Shown one piece after another: positions 34,932 to 44,256 of a DNA stretch of 64,000 nucleotides; position 1 is the stretch's first letter; every line of letters starts with the position of its first letter. The position numbers and the translations under genes are program-made. The stretch is taken from contig NZ_JBHFPV010000006.1 in NCBI RefSeq assembly GCF_042611095.1, positions 62,001-126,000 on the forward strand, written 5' to 3'. Under the pieces are notes generated by a model. The model saw nothing but the letters and a program-made list of their open reading frames with translations, made no database searches and was not told the DNA's origin. This DNA comes from Meishania litoralis. Lineage in GTDB: Bacteria > Bacteroidota > Bacteroidia > Flavobacteriales > Flavobacteriaceae.

Positions 34932-36477
34932 ACCTATCAGCTACCTAAAGGCTAAAGAGCAGCTGCCCCTAAATGAAAAAGTCGGACAGCTTTTTATGCC
35001 AGCGGCTTTCATCAACGATACAGAGGAAGAAATAAAGCAACTTGAAAACTTGATCATTGAAAAAGCTATCGGCGGAATATGCTTTTTTCATTCACGTGCA
35101 AGCGCCGCGACCAATTACGAAGGCAAAAAAGAGGTGGTCTATAACAAGGACAGTTTCACCACGCTTAGAACACGCATTCAGCGTTATCAATCGGTCGCCA
35201 AATACCCTTTATTGATTGCCATCGATGCGGAATGGGGTCTGGCCATGCGTATCGAAAATACCCCGCAATACCCCTATGCGATAACTCTTGGGGCAATACA
35301 AAATAATACCGGCCTGATTTTCGAAGTCGGCAAGAATATCGCCAAGGATTGTAAAACGGCGGGCATTCATTTCAACCTATCTCCCGTGGTCGATATCAAT
35401 AATAATCCTGATAATCCGGTAATCGGCTACCGCTCTTTCGGCGAAGACAAGAACAATGTTATCGAAAAGGCGACTGCATTTGTCAAGGGCATGCAAAGCG
35501 AAGGTATATTATCAAGTATTAAACATTTTCCGGGGCACGGCGATACGGCTACCGATTCGCATTTAGCGCTTCCGCTTATCGATAAATCGAAACAAGAATT
35601 GACGGAAAATGAACTCAATCCCTTTCAAAAGCTGATTGACGAAGGGGTCGATTCCGTCATGGTCGGGCATTTGTCCGTTCCGGCCTTGGCCAATGGAAAA
35701 TATACGCCTTCAAGCATTTCAAAAGTTATCATCAAAGATGTTTTACGCGACGAAATGAGATTTGGCGGTGTGGTCATTTCCGATGCCCTGAACATGTACG
35801 CTGTCTCAAAAAATTATCCGACCAAAGGAGAATTGGAATGGCTTGCCTTCGATGCCGGAAACGATATACTCTGTTTTGCGGAACATATATCGGAAGGCAT
35901 TGAAACTATTCTGAAAAATGCTTCCTTAGAGCAGATAGAAGAAAGTTTTGAAAGAGTTTGGAAATTGAAGGAAAAAGCAATTACAAATGATGCGTTTCCA
36001 ACACCGTCGAAAACCGCTCTTAAATTGGAGGAACCACATGAATTAAACCAAAAATTAGCGGAAAATAGTTTGACCTTGTTTAAAGGAAGCAAGGAAATAA
36101 TCCGTGGTTTTAGAACGGAAGGTTTCACCAAACTGCAATTCGGCGGAAAGCCTGATAACCCATTTTTTCAAGTTGTTTCGAACGATGTTCGGAAACCGGA
36201 CAATATTCTCCTTGCGCTTTTCCCACCACAGGTGAAGCCAACGGATAATTTTGGGTTTTCCGATTCCGAAATCAGTGCGATAAACACGGTCTTGAATACC
36301 AAAAATGTAGTGCTTTATTTATTTGGGAATCCGTATGCCTTGAAACATTTCAATATTAAAAACGCCAAGGCAGTCGTCATTGCGTATCAAGACTTCAAGG
36401 AATTTCAAGAGGTAGCGGCACAACATTTTTTGGGAAGTATTGCGGCCAAAGGAAAATTACCAGTAACCATCCAATGA
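34921..36477 (+). CDS. nagZ: Glycoside hydrolase family 3 beta-N-acetylhexosaminidase (NagZ-like)
   Basis: The protein is 518 aa. The GH3 N-terminal barrel has VGQLFMPAAF, IDAEWGLAMR, KHFPGHGDTATDSH (201-214; the mobile Asp-His acid/base loop specific to NagZ) and VVISDALNMYA (nucleophile Asp288). The remaining 200 residues form a C-terminal domain absent from the short proteobacterial NagZ. No signal peptide is visible, consistent with cytosolic action on AmpG-imported GlcNAc-anhydroMurNAc. Start ATG overlaps the transporter stop; its own stop overlaps the anmK start (ATGA), giving a tightly coupled trio. Confidence 0.93.
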   Translation: MNNRPISYLKAKEQLPLNEKVGQLFMPAAFINDTEEEIKQLENLIIEKAIGGICFFHSRASAATNYEGKKEVVYNKDSFTTLRTRIQRYQSVAKYPLLIAIDAEWGLAMRIENTPQYPYAITLGAIQNNTGLIFEVGKNIAKDCKTAGIHFNLSPVVDINNNPDNPVIGYRSFGEDKNNVIEKATAFVKGMQSEGILSSIKHFPGHGDTATDSHLALPLIDKSKQELTENELNPFQKLIDEGVDSVMVGHLSVPALANGKYTPSSISKVIIKDVLRDEMRFGGVVISDALNMYAVSKNYPTKGELEWLAFDAGNDILCFAEHISEGIETILKNASLEQIEESFERVWKLKEKAITNDAFPTPSKTALKLEEPHELNQKLAENSLTLFKGSKEIIRGFRTEGFTKLQFGGKPDNPFFQVVSNDVRKPDNILLALFPPQVKPTDNFGFSDSEISAINTVLNTKNVVLYLFGNPYALKHFNIKNAKAVVIAYQDFKEFQEVAAQHFLGSIAAKGKLPVTIQ

Positions 36478-37550
36478 AAAAGTACAAAATCATCGGCTTA
36501 ATGTCGGGCACCTCTTTAGACGGGTTGGATCTCGCCTATTGCCATATTTGGCACGAGAAAGGATCTTGGGGGTTCGACATCAAAAAGACCAAAAGCATTT
36601 CGTATACCATAGAAATGCAGGAAAAATTAAAAAATTCCATTTTCCTTCCCGCAGATGAACTCTTGATTTTTCACAATACCTATGGCACATGGCTGGGCGA
36701 ACAATCAAAAATTTTCATCGAAGAGAACGAGCTCACCATAGATGCCATCGCCAGCCACGGTCATACGACCCACCACCAACCTAAAAACGGACTGACTTTT
36801 CAAATTGGTTCCGGCCAGCACTTGGCGAATGCAAGCGGACAAAAAGTTATTTGTGATTTTCGAACGAACGACGTGGCATTGGGCGGACAAGGGGCCCCCC
36901 TTGTTCCCATAGGGGATCGGTTGTTTTTCGGCAACTATGATTTCTGCCTGAACCTCGGCGGGATCAGTAACGTTTCCTTTGAACAAAACGAAAAACGAAT
37001 CGCCTACGATATCGGGTTGGCCAATATGATCCTGAACCATATTACCCGAAAAAACGGATTGGATTATGATGAAGGCGGCCAATTGGCCCGAAGCGGAAAC
37101 ATAAATTCCGAAATGCTTGAGAAATTGAACGCGCTTGAATACTATAAGCTGCCCATACCGAAATCTATCGGTTACGAATGGTTTGTCGAAGAAGTGGTTC
37201 CAATAATCGAAAGCACAAAAGATTCCATGGAAAATTTATTGTGTACGGGCATTTACCATATCTGCGATCAAGTGGCCTTCCAAATCAAATCACATTGCAA
37301 AAAGCCAAAAAATACGTTGTTCGTAACAGGGGGTGGTGCTTTGAATGATTTCCTGATCGAAACTTTAAAAGTAAAACTAGGCGATAACGTAGTAGTGGCC
37401 GTAACCGAGAAGCAGTTGATCGAGTTCAAAGAGGCAACCGTTTTTGCATTGATGGGCGTACTCCGATTAGAAAACAAGACCAATGTGCTAAGTTCTGTCA
37501 CCGGGGCAAAAAGCGATTCCTCGAGTGGTGTGATCTATATGCCGAGTTAA
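36474..37550 (+). CDS. anmK: Anhydro-N-acetylmuramic acid kinase
   Basis: AnmK hydrolyses the 1,6-anhydro bond and phosphorylates anhMurNAc, giving MurNAc-6-P for MurQ. The 358-aa ASKHA-fold protein has the phosphate-1 loop IGLMSGTSLDGLDLAY, ASHGHTTHHQP, CDFRTNDVALGGQGAPLVP, NLGGISNVSF and the late FVTGGGALNDFL. Length is near E. coli AnmK (369 aa). Last gene of the recycling operon; its product feeds MurQ encoded on the other strand. Confidence 0.95.
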   Translation: MKKYKIIGLMSGTSLDGLDLAYCHIWHEKGSWGFDIKKTKSISYTIEMQEKLKNSIFLPADELLIFHNTYGTWLGEQSKIFIEENELTIDAIASHGHTTHHQPKNGLTFQIGSGQHLANASGQKVICDFRTNDVALGGQGAPLVPIGDRLFFGNYDFCLNLGGISNVSFEQNEKRIAYDIGLANMILNHITRKNGLDYDEGGQLARSGNINSEMLEKLNALEYYKLPIPKSIGYEWFVEEVVPIIESTKDSMENLLCTGIYHICDQVAFQIKSHCKKPKNTLFVTGGGALNDFLIETLKVKLGDNVVVAVTEKQLIEFKEATVFALMGVLRLENKTNVLSSVTGAKSDSSSGVIYMPS

Positions 37551-37602
37551 AAATTTGAACCAAATTGTTATATTAGTACATTCAAGTTCTTAAAACCAAG
37601 AA

Positions 37603-37863
37603 ATGTCGGAAAAACAAAAAAAAGCCAGTGCTTACTGGAAAGAAAACGTTCGTTACCTGTTCATTCTTTTGACTATTTGGTTTGCAGTTTCCTATGGTGC
37701 CGGAATATTGTTCAAAGATGCCCTGAACGAAATCAAGATCGGTGGGTTTGAACTCGGGTTCTGGTTCGCCCAACAAGGTTCGATCTACGTATTTGTCATT
37801 TTGATCTTCGTCTATGTTCGTTTGATGAACAAACTTGACAATAAATACGGATACAACGAATAA
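37603..37863 (+). CDS. DUF4212 protein, small subunit of a Na+/solute symporter
   Basis: The protein is 86 aa with two membrane helices (about 18-38 and 62-80). The DUF4212 pattern is AYWKENVRYLFILLTIWFAV, then FWFAQQGSIYVFVILIFVYV and RLMNKLDNKY. This small partner nearly always precedes a large sodium/substrate symporter subunit (VC_2705 type), as here with a 23-bp gap. An ATG follows a short AT-rich leader with a partial TAnnTTTG match (TACATTCA). Confidence 0.93.
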   Translation: MSEKQKKASAYWKENVRYLFILLTIWFAVSYGAGILFKDALNEIKIGGFELGFWFAQQGSIYVFVILIFVYVRLMNKLDNKYGYNE

Positions 37864-37886
37864 ACCAACCCAACAAACCAAAACCA

Positions 37887-39599
37887 ATGACCGTACAAGC
37901 TTGGACGTACCTTTTAGTCGGAATCACCTTCGCCATTTATATCGGAATCGCCATTTGGTCACGGGCCGCCTCTACCAAAGAATTTTATGTGGCCGGTGGT
38001 GGGGTGTCTCCTTTGGCGAACGGTATGGCGACCGCCGCCGATTGGATGTCAGCCGCATCGTTTATCTCAATGGCAGGAATCATTGCCTTTGCAGGGTATG
38101 ACGGTTCCGTTTATTTAATGGGATGGACTGGCGGTTATGTGCTTTTGGCACTTCTACTTGCCCCCTATCTTCGTAAATTCGGAAAATTTACGGTACCCGA
38201 TTTTATCGGGGATCGCTACTATTCGAAAACGGCCCGGATCGTCGCGGTGATTTGTGCTTTGATCGTTTCGTTTACCTATGTAGCCGGTCAGATGCGAGGG
38301 GTAGGTGTAGTATTCTCAAGGTTCTTGGAGGTCGATATCGATACCGGTGTTATCATCGGGATGGTCATCGTGCTTTTTTATGCCGTACTAGGTGGAATGA
38401 AAGGTATTACCTATACCCAGGTCGCCCAATATTGCGTATTGATCTTCGCCTTTATGGTACCGGCTATTTTTATTTCCATTCAAATGACCGGAAACCCGAT
38501 TCCGCAATTGGGCATGGGATCTCAGTTGAACGACGGTTCGGGAGTATACCTTTTGGATAAACTTAACGGACTCTCCACCGAACTGGGCTTTGCCGAATAT
38601 ACCGATGGAAAGAAGTCGATGACCGATGTATTCATGATTACATTGGCACTCATGGTAGGTACGGCAGGCCTGCCCCATGTCATTGTACGGTTCTTTACGG
38701 TCAAAAGGGTCAAGGATGCCCGAAAATCGGCCGGTCTCGCCTTATTGCTTATCGCCATACTCTATACCACCGCCCCTGCAGTTGCGGTCTTTGCACGGAC
38801 CAATATGATCAATACGGTAAGCGATCAAGAATACGCTTCGATGCCCGATTGGTTCAAGAACTGGGAAACAACAGGTTTGTTGACGTTTAATGATAAAAAT
38901 GGCGATGGCAAGATCCAGTACGTTGCCGATACGGCAAAAAACGAACTTATTGTCGATAGGGACATTATGGTATTGGCCAATCCCGAAATCGCAGATCTTC
39001 CGGCATGGGTCATCGCCCTGGTTGCCGCGGGTGGACTGGCCGCGGCACTCTCGACCGCAGCCGGACTACTATTGGTCATTTCTTCTTCGGTATCACATGA
39101 TTTGATCAAAAAAGTGTTTATTCCGAATATCTCGGATAAAGGGGAACTATGGGCGGCTAGAGGTGCCGCAACGGTTGCGGTAATCATCGCAGGATATTTC
39201 GGCATCAATCCCCCTGGCTTTGTCGCCGCCGTAGTAGCCTTGGCCTTCGGGTTGGCTGCCGCATCGTTCTTTCCCGCTATTGTTTTAGGCATCTTTTATA
39301 AAAAAATGAATAAAGAAGGTGCGATTGCGGGTATGGTCGTAGGTATTTCATTGATGCTGTTCTATATGCTCAAGTTCAAATTCGGTATTTTCGATGGTGG
39401 CAAGGAGGCCGTAGCCGGTTTAGAAAAAGATTGGTGGTTCGGCATATCTCCGGAAGGCTTCGGAAGTGTGGCCATGTTGATCAATTTTATTGTATCTATC
39501 GTGATTATGCAGTTTACCCCCCCGCCACCGGAAGAAGTTCAAGAAATAGTCGAGGACATACGTATTCCCAGCGGAGCGGGAGAAGCTTCGGACCATTGA
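37887..39599 (+). CDS. Sodium/solute symporter large subunit (VC_2705 / ActP-like)
   Basis: The protein is 570 aa with about 13 helices. SSF features: FYVAGGGVSPLANGMATAADWMSAASFISMAG, FTVPDFIGDRYYS, TYVAGQMRGVGVVFSRF, GTAGLPHVIVRFFTVK and AAALSTAAGLLLVISSSVSHD. Between helices, near residue 332, NDKNGDGKIQY resembles an EF-hand calcium loop. The partner DUF4212 gene upstream and acs downstream point to uptake of acetate or another short carboxylate by Na+ cotransport. Exact cargo is inference. No terminator is obvious before acs. Confidence 0.93.
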   Translation: MTVQAWTYLLVGITFAIYIGIAIWSRAASTKEFYVAGGGVSPLANGMATAADWMSAASFISMAGIIAFAGYDGSVYLMGWTGGYVLLALLLAPYLRKFGKFTVPDFIGDRYYSKTARIVAVICALIVSFTYVAGQMRGVGVVFSRFLEVDIDTGVIIGMVIVLFYAVLGGMKGITYTQVAQYCVLIFAFMVPAIFISIQMTGNPIPQLGMGSQLNDGSGVYLLDKLNGLSTELGFAEYTDGKKSMTDVFMITLALMVGTAGLPHVIVRFFTVKRVKDARKSAGLALLLIAILYTTAPAVAVFARTNMINTVSDQEYASMPDWFKNWETTGLLTFNDKNGDGKIQYVADTAKNELIVDRDIMVLANPEIADLPAWVIALVAAGGLAAALSTAAGLLLVISSSVSHDLIKKVFIPNISDKGELWAARGAATVAVIIAGYFGINPPGFVAAVVALAFGLAAASFFPAIVLGIFYKKMNKEGAIAGMVVGISLMLFYMLKFKFGIFDGGKEAVAGLEKDWWFGISPEGFGSVAMLINFIVSIVIMQFTPPPPEEVQEIVEDIRIPSGAGEASDH

Positions 39600-39647
39600 C
39601 CATTGTTTCCCAATACAATGATTTTCACTAAATTTAAAACTGCAATA

Positions 39648-39661
39648 AAGTACGCGTACTT
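39648..39661. promoter_or_regulatory. Perfect 14-bp palindrome upstream of acs
   Basis: AAGTACGCGTACTT is a perfect palindrome in the 95-bp gap between the symporter and acs, 33 bases before the acs ATG. Its symmetry suits a dimeric regulator. A second weaker inverted repeat (CATTGT/ACAATG, 39601-39620) lies just upstream. No cognate factor can be named. Confidence 0.4.
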
Positions 39662-39694
39662 AGGAATTAACCCAACTTCAAGCAACATAGTTTC

Positions 39695-41602
39695 ATGAGT
39701 AATTATCACATTAAACATTTAGAAGAGTACTATCAAGTTTATCGCAAGTCGGTTCGAAACCCTGAAGGCTTTTGGGAAGAAATCGCCGAAGAACATTTCG
39801 TATGGCGAAAAAAATGGGATAATGTGTTAAGTTGGGATTTCTCAAAACCCGAGATCAAATGGTTCGAAGGGGCGAAACTCAATATTACAGAGAACTGCAT
39901 TGACCGGCACTTGCCTACCCGGGGCGAAAAGACCGCTATTCTTTTCGAGCCCAATGACCCGAATGAAGAAGCACAGCATATTACGTATCGTCAATTGCAC
40001 GAACGCGTGTGCCGAATGGCCAATGTGCTGAAAGAACAGGGTATCAAAAAAGGGGACCGTGTTTGTATTTACCTCCCCATGATTCCCGAACTGGCAATTT
40101 CGTTATTGGCCTGTGCCCGAATCGGAGCGATACATTCGGTAGTGTTCGCCGGATTCTCGGCAAATGCGCTTGCCACCCGGATCAATGATTCCGATTGTAA
40201 ATTGGTCCTGACCTCTGATGGTTCGTACCGTGGCGGAAAATCCATCGATTTAAAGGGTATCGTCGATAAGGCCTTGGAAGACTGTCCGGGTGTGGAAAGC
40301 GTTTTGGTCGTAAAGCGCACCAACAGTGACATCGAAATGAAGGAAGGCAGGGATCAATGGGTACAACCTTTATTGAATGACGCCTATGCCGATTGTGTTG
40401 CCGAAATAATGGATGCCGAAGACCCTTTATTCATTCTATATACCTCTGGATCGACCGGAAAGCCCAAAGGTATGGTCCACACCACGGCAGGCTATATGGT
40501 GTACACCGCATATACCTTTAAAAATGCCTTTCAATACCGAGAAAACGACGTCTATTGGTGTACCGCCGACATCGGGTGGATTACCGGGCATTCATATATC
40601 GTTTACGGACCTTTGGCCAATGGGGCCACCACGATAATGTTCGAAGGCGTGCCCTCTTACCCTGATTATGGGCGTTTTTGGGAAGTTGTCGAAAAACATA
40701 AGGTGAACCAGTTCTATACCGCCCCGACGGCCATCCGTGCCCTAGCCAAGGAAAATCTGGATTTCGTGGAAAAATACGATCTGTCGAGCTTAAAAGTACT
40801 TGGTTCGGTAGGTGAACCAATCAATGAGGAAGCTTGGCATTGGTACAACAACAATATCGGCAAAAAACATAGTCCGATAATTGATACCTGGTGGCAGACC
40901 GAAACCGGTGGAATGATGATTACGCCCATTCCGTATGTGACGCCGACGACCCCTACCTACGCGACTTTGCCATTTATTGGGGTGCAACCCGCTTTAATGG
41001 ACGATGAAGGCAAAGAGATAAAAGGCAATCAAGTCTCGGGCCGATTGTGCATCAAATTCCCATGGCCATCGATTGCCCGTACGATCTGGGGCGACCATGA
41101 CCGTTATCGAGACACCTATTTCTCGGCCTACAAGGATATGTATTTTACCGGCGACGGTGCGCTAAGGGATGCCGTGGGTTATTATAGAATAACGGGCCGA
41201 GTCGATGATGTCATAATAGTCTCAGGGCATAATTTGGGTACGGCACCAATAGAGGATTCCATCAACGAACATCCAGCGGTAGCCGAGAGTGCCATTGTAG
41301 GCTTTCCGCATGATGTTAAAGGAAATGCTTTGTACGGCTATGTTATCTTAAAGGAAACAGGTGAAAGTCGAGATCGCGAAAATCTGCGCAAGGAAATCAA
41401 CCAGCAGATAACCGAGCAGATCGGCCCCATCGCAAAGCTCGATAAAATACAATTTGTACCCGGACTTCCTAAAACACGAAGTGGAAAGATTATGCGCCGT
41501 ATTTTGAGAAAAATAGCCTCGAAGGACACATCAAATCTAGGAGACACCAGTACACTGCTGAATCCTGAAGTCGTCAAGGAAATTATGGACAATGCGCTCT
41601 AG
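39695..41602 (+). CDS. acs: Acetyl-CoA synthetase (acetate-CoA ligase)
   Basis: Acs activates acetate to acetyl-CoA through acetyl-AMP. The 635-aa protein has the N-terminal cap (YHIKHLEEYYQVYRKSVRNP), FAGFSANALATRI, the AMP-binding P-loop ILYTSGSTGKPKGMVHTTAG, WCTADIGWITGHSY, DTWWQTETGG and the C-terminal hinge RVDDVIIVSGH. The acetylatable catalytic Lys lies in KTRSGKIMRR. Length is standard. It lies downstream of the symporter pair, as in other acetate-uptake loci. A perfect palindrome sits in its upstream gap. Confidence 0.97.
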   Translation: MSNYHIKHLEEYYQVYRKSVRNPEGFWEEIAEEHFVWRKKWDNVLSWDFSKPEIKWFEGAKLNITENCIDRHLPTRGEKTAILFEPNDPNEEAQHITYRQLHERVCRMANVLKEQGIKKGDRVCIYLPMIPELAISLLACARIGAIHSVVFAGFSANALATRINDSDCKLVLTSDGSYRGGKSIDLKGIVDKALEDCPGVESVLVVKRTNSDIEMKEGRDQWVQPLLNDAYADCVAEIMDAEDPLFILYTSGSTGKPKGMVHTTAGYMVYTAYTFKNAFQYRENDVYWCTADIGWITGHSYIVYGPLANGATTIMFEGVPSYPDYGRFWEVVEKHKVNQFYTAPTAIRALAKENLDFVEKYDLSSLKVLGSVGEPINEEAWHWYNNNIGKKHSPIIDTWWQTETGGMMITPIPYVTPTTPTYATLPFIGVQPALMDDEGKEIKGNQVSGRLCIKFPWPSIARTIWGDHDRYRDTYFSAYKDMYFTGDGALRDAVGYYRITGRVDDVIIVSGHNLGTAPIEDSINEHPAVAESAIVGFPHDVKGNALYGYVILKETGESRDRENLRKEINQQITEQIGPIAKLDKIQFVPGLPKTRSGKIMRRILRKIASKDTSNLGDTSTLLNPEVVKEIMDNAL

Positions 41603-41703
41603 AAAACATTGGTCTAGTCGAATTGGTATTTTGTTTGAGCGTGATGCCTTTGTCATTGAATCGTTGAAAAAAAGTCGCGACCATGGTTGTTATTTGCACA
41701 ACC

Positions 41704-42921
41704 TCATCGCAATACTCTTCTGGCCAACAAAGGGCGCTTGCTAAATGCCATGAATATCAGTAACGAGATCAGGCCGCAGATGGCAAGCCCAACGAACAAG
41801 GGCCATACCGTATCTTGAACAAAGCTTCCGATGTAATTGGCGATGGGTACGGCAAGTACGGTAGAGACAAAACCGTTGATGGCCGCCCCTATGCCCGCAA
41901 TATGTCCGATAGGCTCCATGGCTATCGAACGAAAGTTGCCCCATAGAAATCCCAAACAAAAAAATTGAACGGACAAAAACGAGACCAAGACCGGTACGCT
42001 CGGGTTTGGTTTTCCCCAAAAGAGAACCACATAAAGCAGGGCGATCAAGCAAAAGGCAGAAAGAGCCATAAAAGACAATTTTCGCATTCCGAACCGTAGT
42101 ACCAATGTGCCGTTCAAAAAAGTCGAAAGGCCGATTGAAATCGCCAGGCCCGCAAAAATGTAGGGAAACTGCTCCGGCAATCCGTATTGATCTTCAAACA
42201 CGTGCTGTGAGGCACTCAGATAGACCAAAAAAGCACCGGTAACAAATCCGGAAATAAAGGTAAAGGCGATTGTTTCCCTATATTTCAAAAATTCGATCAG
42301 TCCGCTGACAAAAACACTTCCCGAAAACGGAATCTTATATTCCGCCTTGAGCGTTTCTTCCTGCCTTTTCCAAAACCAAATACCGACCAAAAGTGCGAAA
42401 AACAACTGCATGTAAAAAATTCCTTCCCATCCAAAGCCATCCATGATCCATTTCCCGATAGCAGGAGCCACCACAGGTATCAAGATGAAAAATGCAGTGA
42501 CGAAAGACATCACACGTGCCATATAATCACCTTTATAGGTGTCGCGGATAATCGAAATCGCCATCGTTCGGGGCGCAGAGAGGCCAATACCTTGCAAAAC
42601 GCGGCCGATAATCATGACCTCGAGCGAAGGTGCAAGCAAACATATTACACTCGCTAGGGTAAAGAGAATGAAACCTGAGTAGACAATAGGCTTGCGCCCG
42701 AAGCTGTCAGACAAGGGGCCAAAAAAAAGTTGGCCGACACCGAGGCCCAAAAAAATCATGGTAATCAATAATTGATTATCGGTCGGATCAAGGCTGTTTA
42801 TCGAAATTCCGATATGCGAAATCGCCGGTAAAATGGCATCGATGGCCAATGCCACGATCGACATTAAAGCCGCCATTAAGGCAACGAATTCAAAATTGGG
42901 CTTCGCGTTTTCGTTCTGCAT
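41704..42921 (-). CDS. Bcr/CflA-type multidrug efflux MFS transporter
   Basis: The protein is 405 aa from ATG 42921. The frame is open 30 codons further, but that stretch has no family match and would span the -7 box. It is a 12-helix drug:H+ antiporter: ALMSIVALAIDAILPAI (helix 1 with the Asp common in Bcr), GQLFFGPLSDSFGRKPI (MFS motif A), GRVLQGIGLSAPRTMAISIIRDTY (motif C region) and FFILIPVVAPAIGKWI. Substrates of such pumps (bicyclomycin, sulfonamides, others) cannot be told apart by sequence. It converges with acs. Confidence 0.9.
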   Translation of the reverse strand: MQNENAKPNFEFVALMAALMSIVALAIDAILPAISHIGISINSLDPTDNQLLITMIFLGLGVGQLFFGPLSDSFGRKPIVYSGFILFTLASVICLLAPSLEVMIIGRVLQGIGLSAPRTMAISIIRDTYKGDYMARVMSFVTAFFILIPVVAPAIGKWIMDGFGWEGIFYMQLFFALLVGIWFWKRQEETLKAEYKIPFSGSVFVSGLIEFLKYRETIAFTFISGFVTGAFLVYLSASQHVFEDQYGLPEQFPYIFAGLAISIGLSTFLNGTLVLRFGMRKLSFMALSAFCLIALLYVVLFWGKPNPSVPVLVSFLSVQFFCLGFLWGNFRSIAMEPIGHIAGIGAAINGFVSTVLAVPIANYIGSFVQDTVWPLFVGLAICGLISLLIFMAFSKRPLLARRVLR

Positions 42922-42925
42922 CCGG

Positions 42926-42933
42926 CAAAAGTA
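42926..42933 (-). promoter_or_regulatory. -7 box of the Bcr-like gene, leaderless arrangement
   Basis: The minus strand reads TACTTTTG, an exact TAnnTTTG match. Only four bases separate it from the ATG (42921), so the transcript would start at about the initiation codon. Confidence 0.5.
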
Positions 42934-43112
42934 GTTATAGCGATCGGTAACCGAAACGAAATAGATGGATAAATTGTAACCTCTAGATCTTCGCGACACT
43001 TTAAGAAACAAGACTCAAGAATCAAGGCTAAATCGTAAATTGTGATTTCAAACATTAGAAAATAAATCTTGACTCTATTGGGCAAGCGGTCTTATTTCTT
43101 TTGGTAAATATG

Positions 43113-43120
43113 TATTTTTG
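43113..43120 (+). promoter_or_regulatory. -7 box of udk
   Basis: TATTTTTG matches TAnnTTTG exactly, 15 bases upstream of the ATG at 43136. A GGAGG directly before that ATG resembles a Shine-Dalgarno sequence, rare in this phylum. Confidence 0.5.
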
Positions 43121-43135
43121 ATAAAACTTTGGAGG

Positions 43136-43744
43136 ATGCTGATTATAGGAATTGCGGGAGGTACAGGCTGCGGAAAAACAACCGTGGTAAACCAGATCAT
43201 CGATGAACTCCCGATTGGCGAGGTCATCGTCATTTCACAAGATTCTTATTACAACGATCTCTCTCACCTTTCTTTGGAAGAACGCAGAAAGACCAATTTT
43301 GACCACCCACAATCGATCGATTTTAAATTATTGGAAGAACATCTGGGCATTTTGCGCAAGGGGCAATCCATAGAACAGCCCGTTTATTCGTTTTTAGAAT
43401 GTAACCGAACCGAAAAAACGATTCCCACCCATCCGGCCAAAGTGATGATCGTCGAAGGTATTCTGATCTTGGCAAATGCCAGGATCCGTGATATGTTCGA
43501 TATAAAAATCTTCGTGCATGCAGATTCTGATGAGCGGCTTATCCGCAGGCTTAGGAGGGACATAAACGAGCGCGGTTGGGACTTGAACGAAACCCTTGAA
43601 AGTTATCAAAAGAATATCAAACCCATGCACGAACAGTTCATAGAGCCTACAAAAGAGTATGCCGATGTCATCATTCCGAACAATAAATATAATACCGTAG
43701 CTGTTGATATCGTACGTACCATTATCACCGATAAATTGACTTGA
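43136..43744 (+). CDS. udk: Uridine kinase
   Basis: Udk phosphorylates uridine and cytidine in pyrimidine salvage. The protein is 202 aa from ATG 43136, which begins MLIIGIAGGTGCGKTT with the Walker A loop at once, as in the family. Further motifs are VIVISQDSYYNDLSHL, NFDHPQSIDFKLL and VEGILILANARIRDM; the lid region is LIRRLRRDINERGW. The frame opens at a TTG six codons upstream, but that codon is part of the -7 box. The septum protein gene follows after 6 bp. Confidence 0.96.
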   Translation: MLIIGIAGGTGCGKTTVVNQIIDELPIGEVIVISQDSYYNDLSHLSLEERRKTNFDHPQSIDFKLLEEHLGILRKGQSIEQPVYSFLECNRTEKTIPTHPAKVMIVEGILILANARIRDMFDIKIFVHADSDERLIRRLRRDINERGWDLNETLESYQKNIKPMHEQFIEPTKEYADVIIPNNKYNTVAVDIVRTIITDKLT

Positions 43745-43750
43745 GCGAAT

Positions 43751-44083
43751 ATGGCGTTGAACGATTTAAAGAAGAAAAAGTGGTTCGGCCTTGTGACCAA
43801 TGTTTACATGTTGGTATTGACCGCTTTTGTCATATGGATGGTCTTTTTCGACACCAATTCACTGCTTATTCACCTAGAACTTAGAAAGCAAATCAAGACC
43901 TTGGAAAAACAGCAGGAATTTCTGCGCAATGAAATCGCCAAGGACAAGAAAATAATCGAGAAACTATCGGATGAAAAAGAATTGGAAAAATTCGGTCGTG
44001 AGGAATATTACCTCAAAAAGAAGAACGAAGAAATATACCTGATCGAATACGAGGATAGTCTAGATCTTGAAAATAAAGATTGA
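43751..44083 (+). CDS. Septum formation initiator family protein (DivIC/FtsB-like)
   Basis: The protein is 110 aa. A short cytoplasmic start (MALNDLKKKKWFGLVTN) leads to one membrane helix (VYMLVLTAFVIWMVFF, about 18-33). A periplasmic coiled coil follows (LELRKQIKTLEKQQEFLRNE and on) and the EREEYYLKK-like end (KFGREEYYLKKKNEEIYLIEY). This is the FtsB/DivIC layout, a bitopic divisome protein that pairs with FtsL/FtsQ. It lies 6 bp downstream of udk, as is common in flavobacteria. Confidence 0.92.
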   Translation: MALNDLKKKKWFGLVTNVYMLVLTAFVIWMVFFDTNSLLIHLELRKQIKTLEKQQEFLRNEIAKDKKIIEKLSDEKELEKFGREEYYLKKKNEEIYLIEYEDSLDLENKD

Positions 44084-44256
44084 TGTTGAATAAATTAAGT
44101 GCTATTCAAAAATTAACGCTAGAACGAACTTACGTAGTGACCGTCAACTTTAACTTTATTTAACGCCATAACCTTAAGTTATTCACCTTGTGTTAACAAA
44201 ATGGTTTCCCTTGCATCACAAATAATCGTATTTTTACCCCTTAACTTACGACAGGA

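Noticed and set aside
42922..43011. 30-residue N-terminal extension of the Bcr-like transporter
   Set aside because: No transporter character; it would include the promoter box. ATG at 42921 begins the family-like sequence.
43010..43080. AAGACTCAAGA ... TCTTGACTCT inverted similarity upstream of udk
   Set aside because: Only about 10 bases with a mismatch and no internal gene; looks like common AT-rich intergenic filler.
44084..44256. Possible origin or DnaA boxes beside parA (TTATTCACC near 44178)
   Set aside because: One imperfect box only, no cluster, no AT-rich unwinding repeat and no dnaA nearby.
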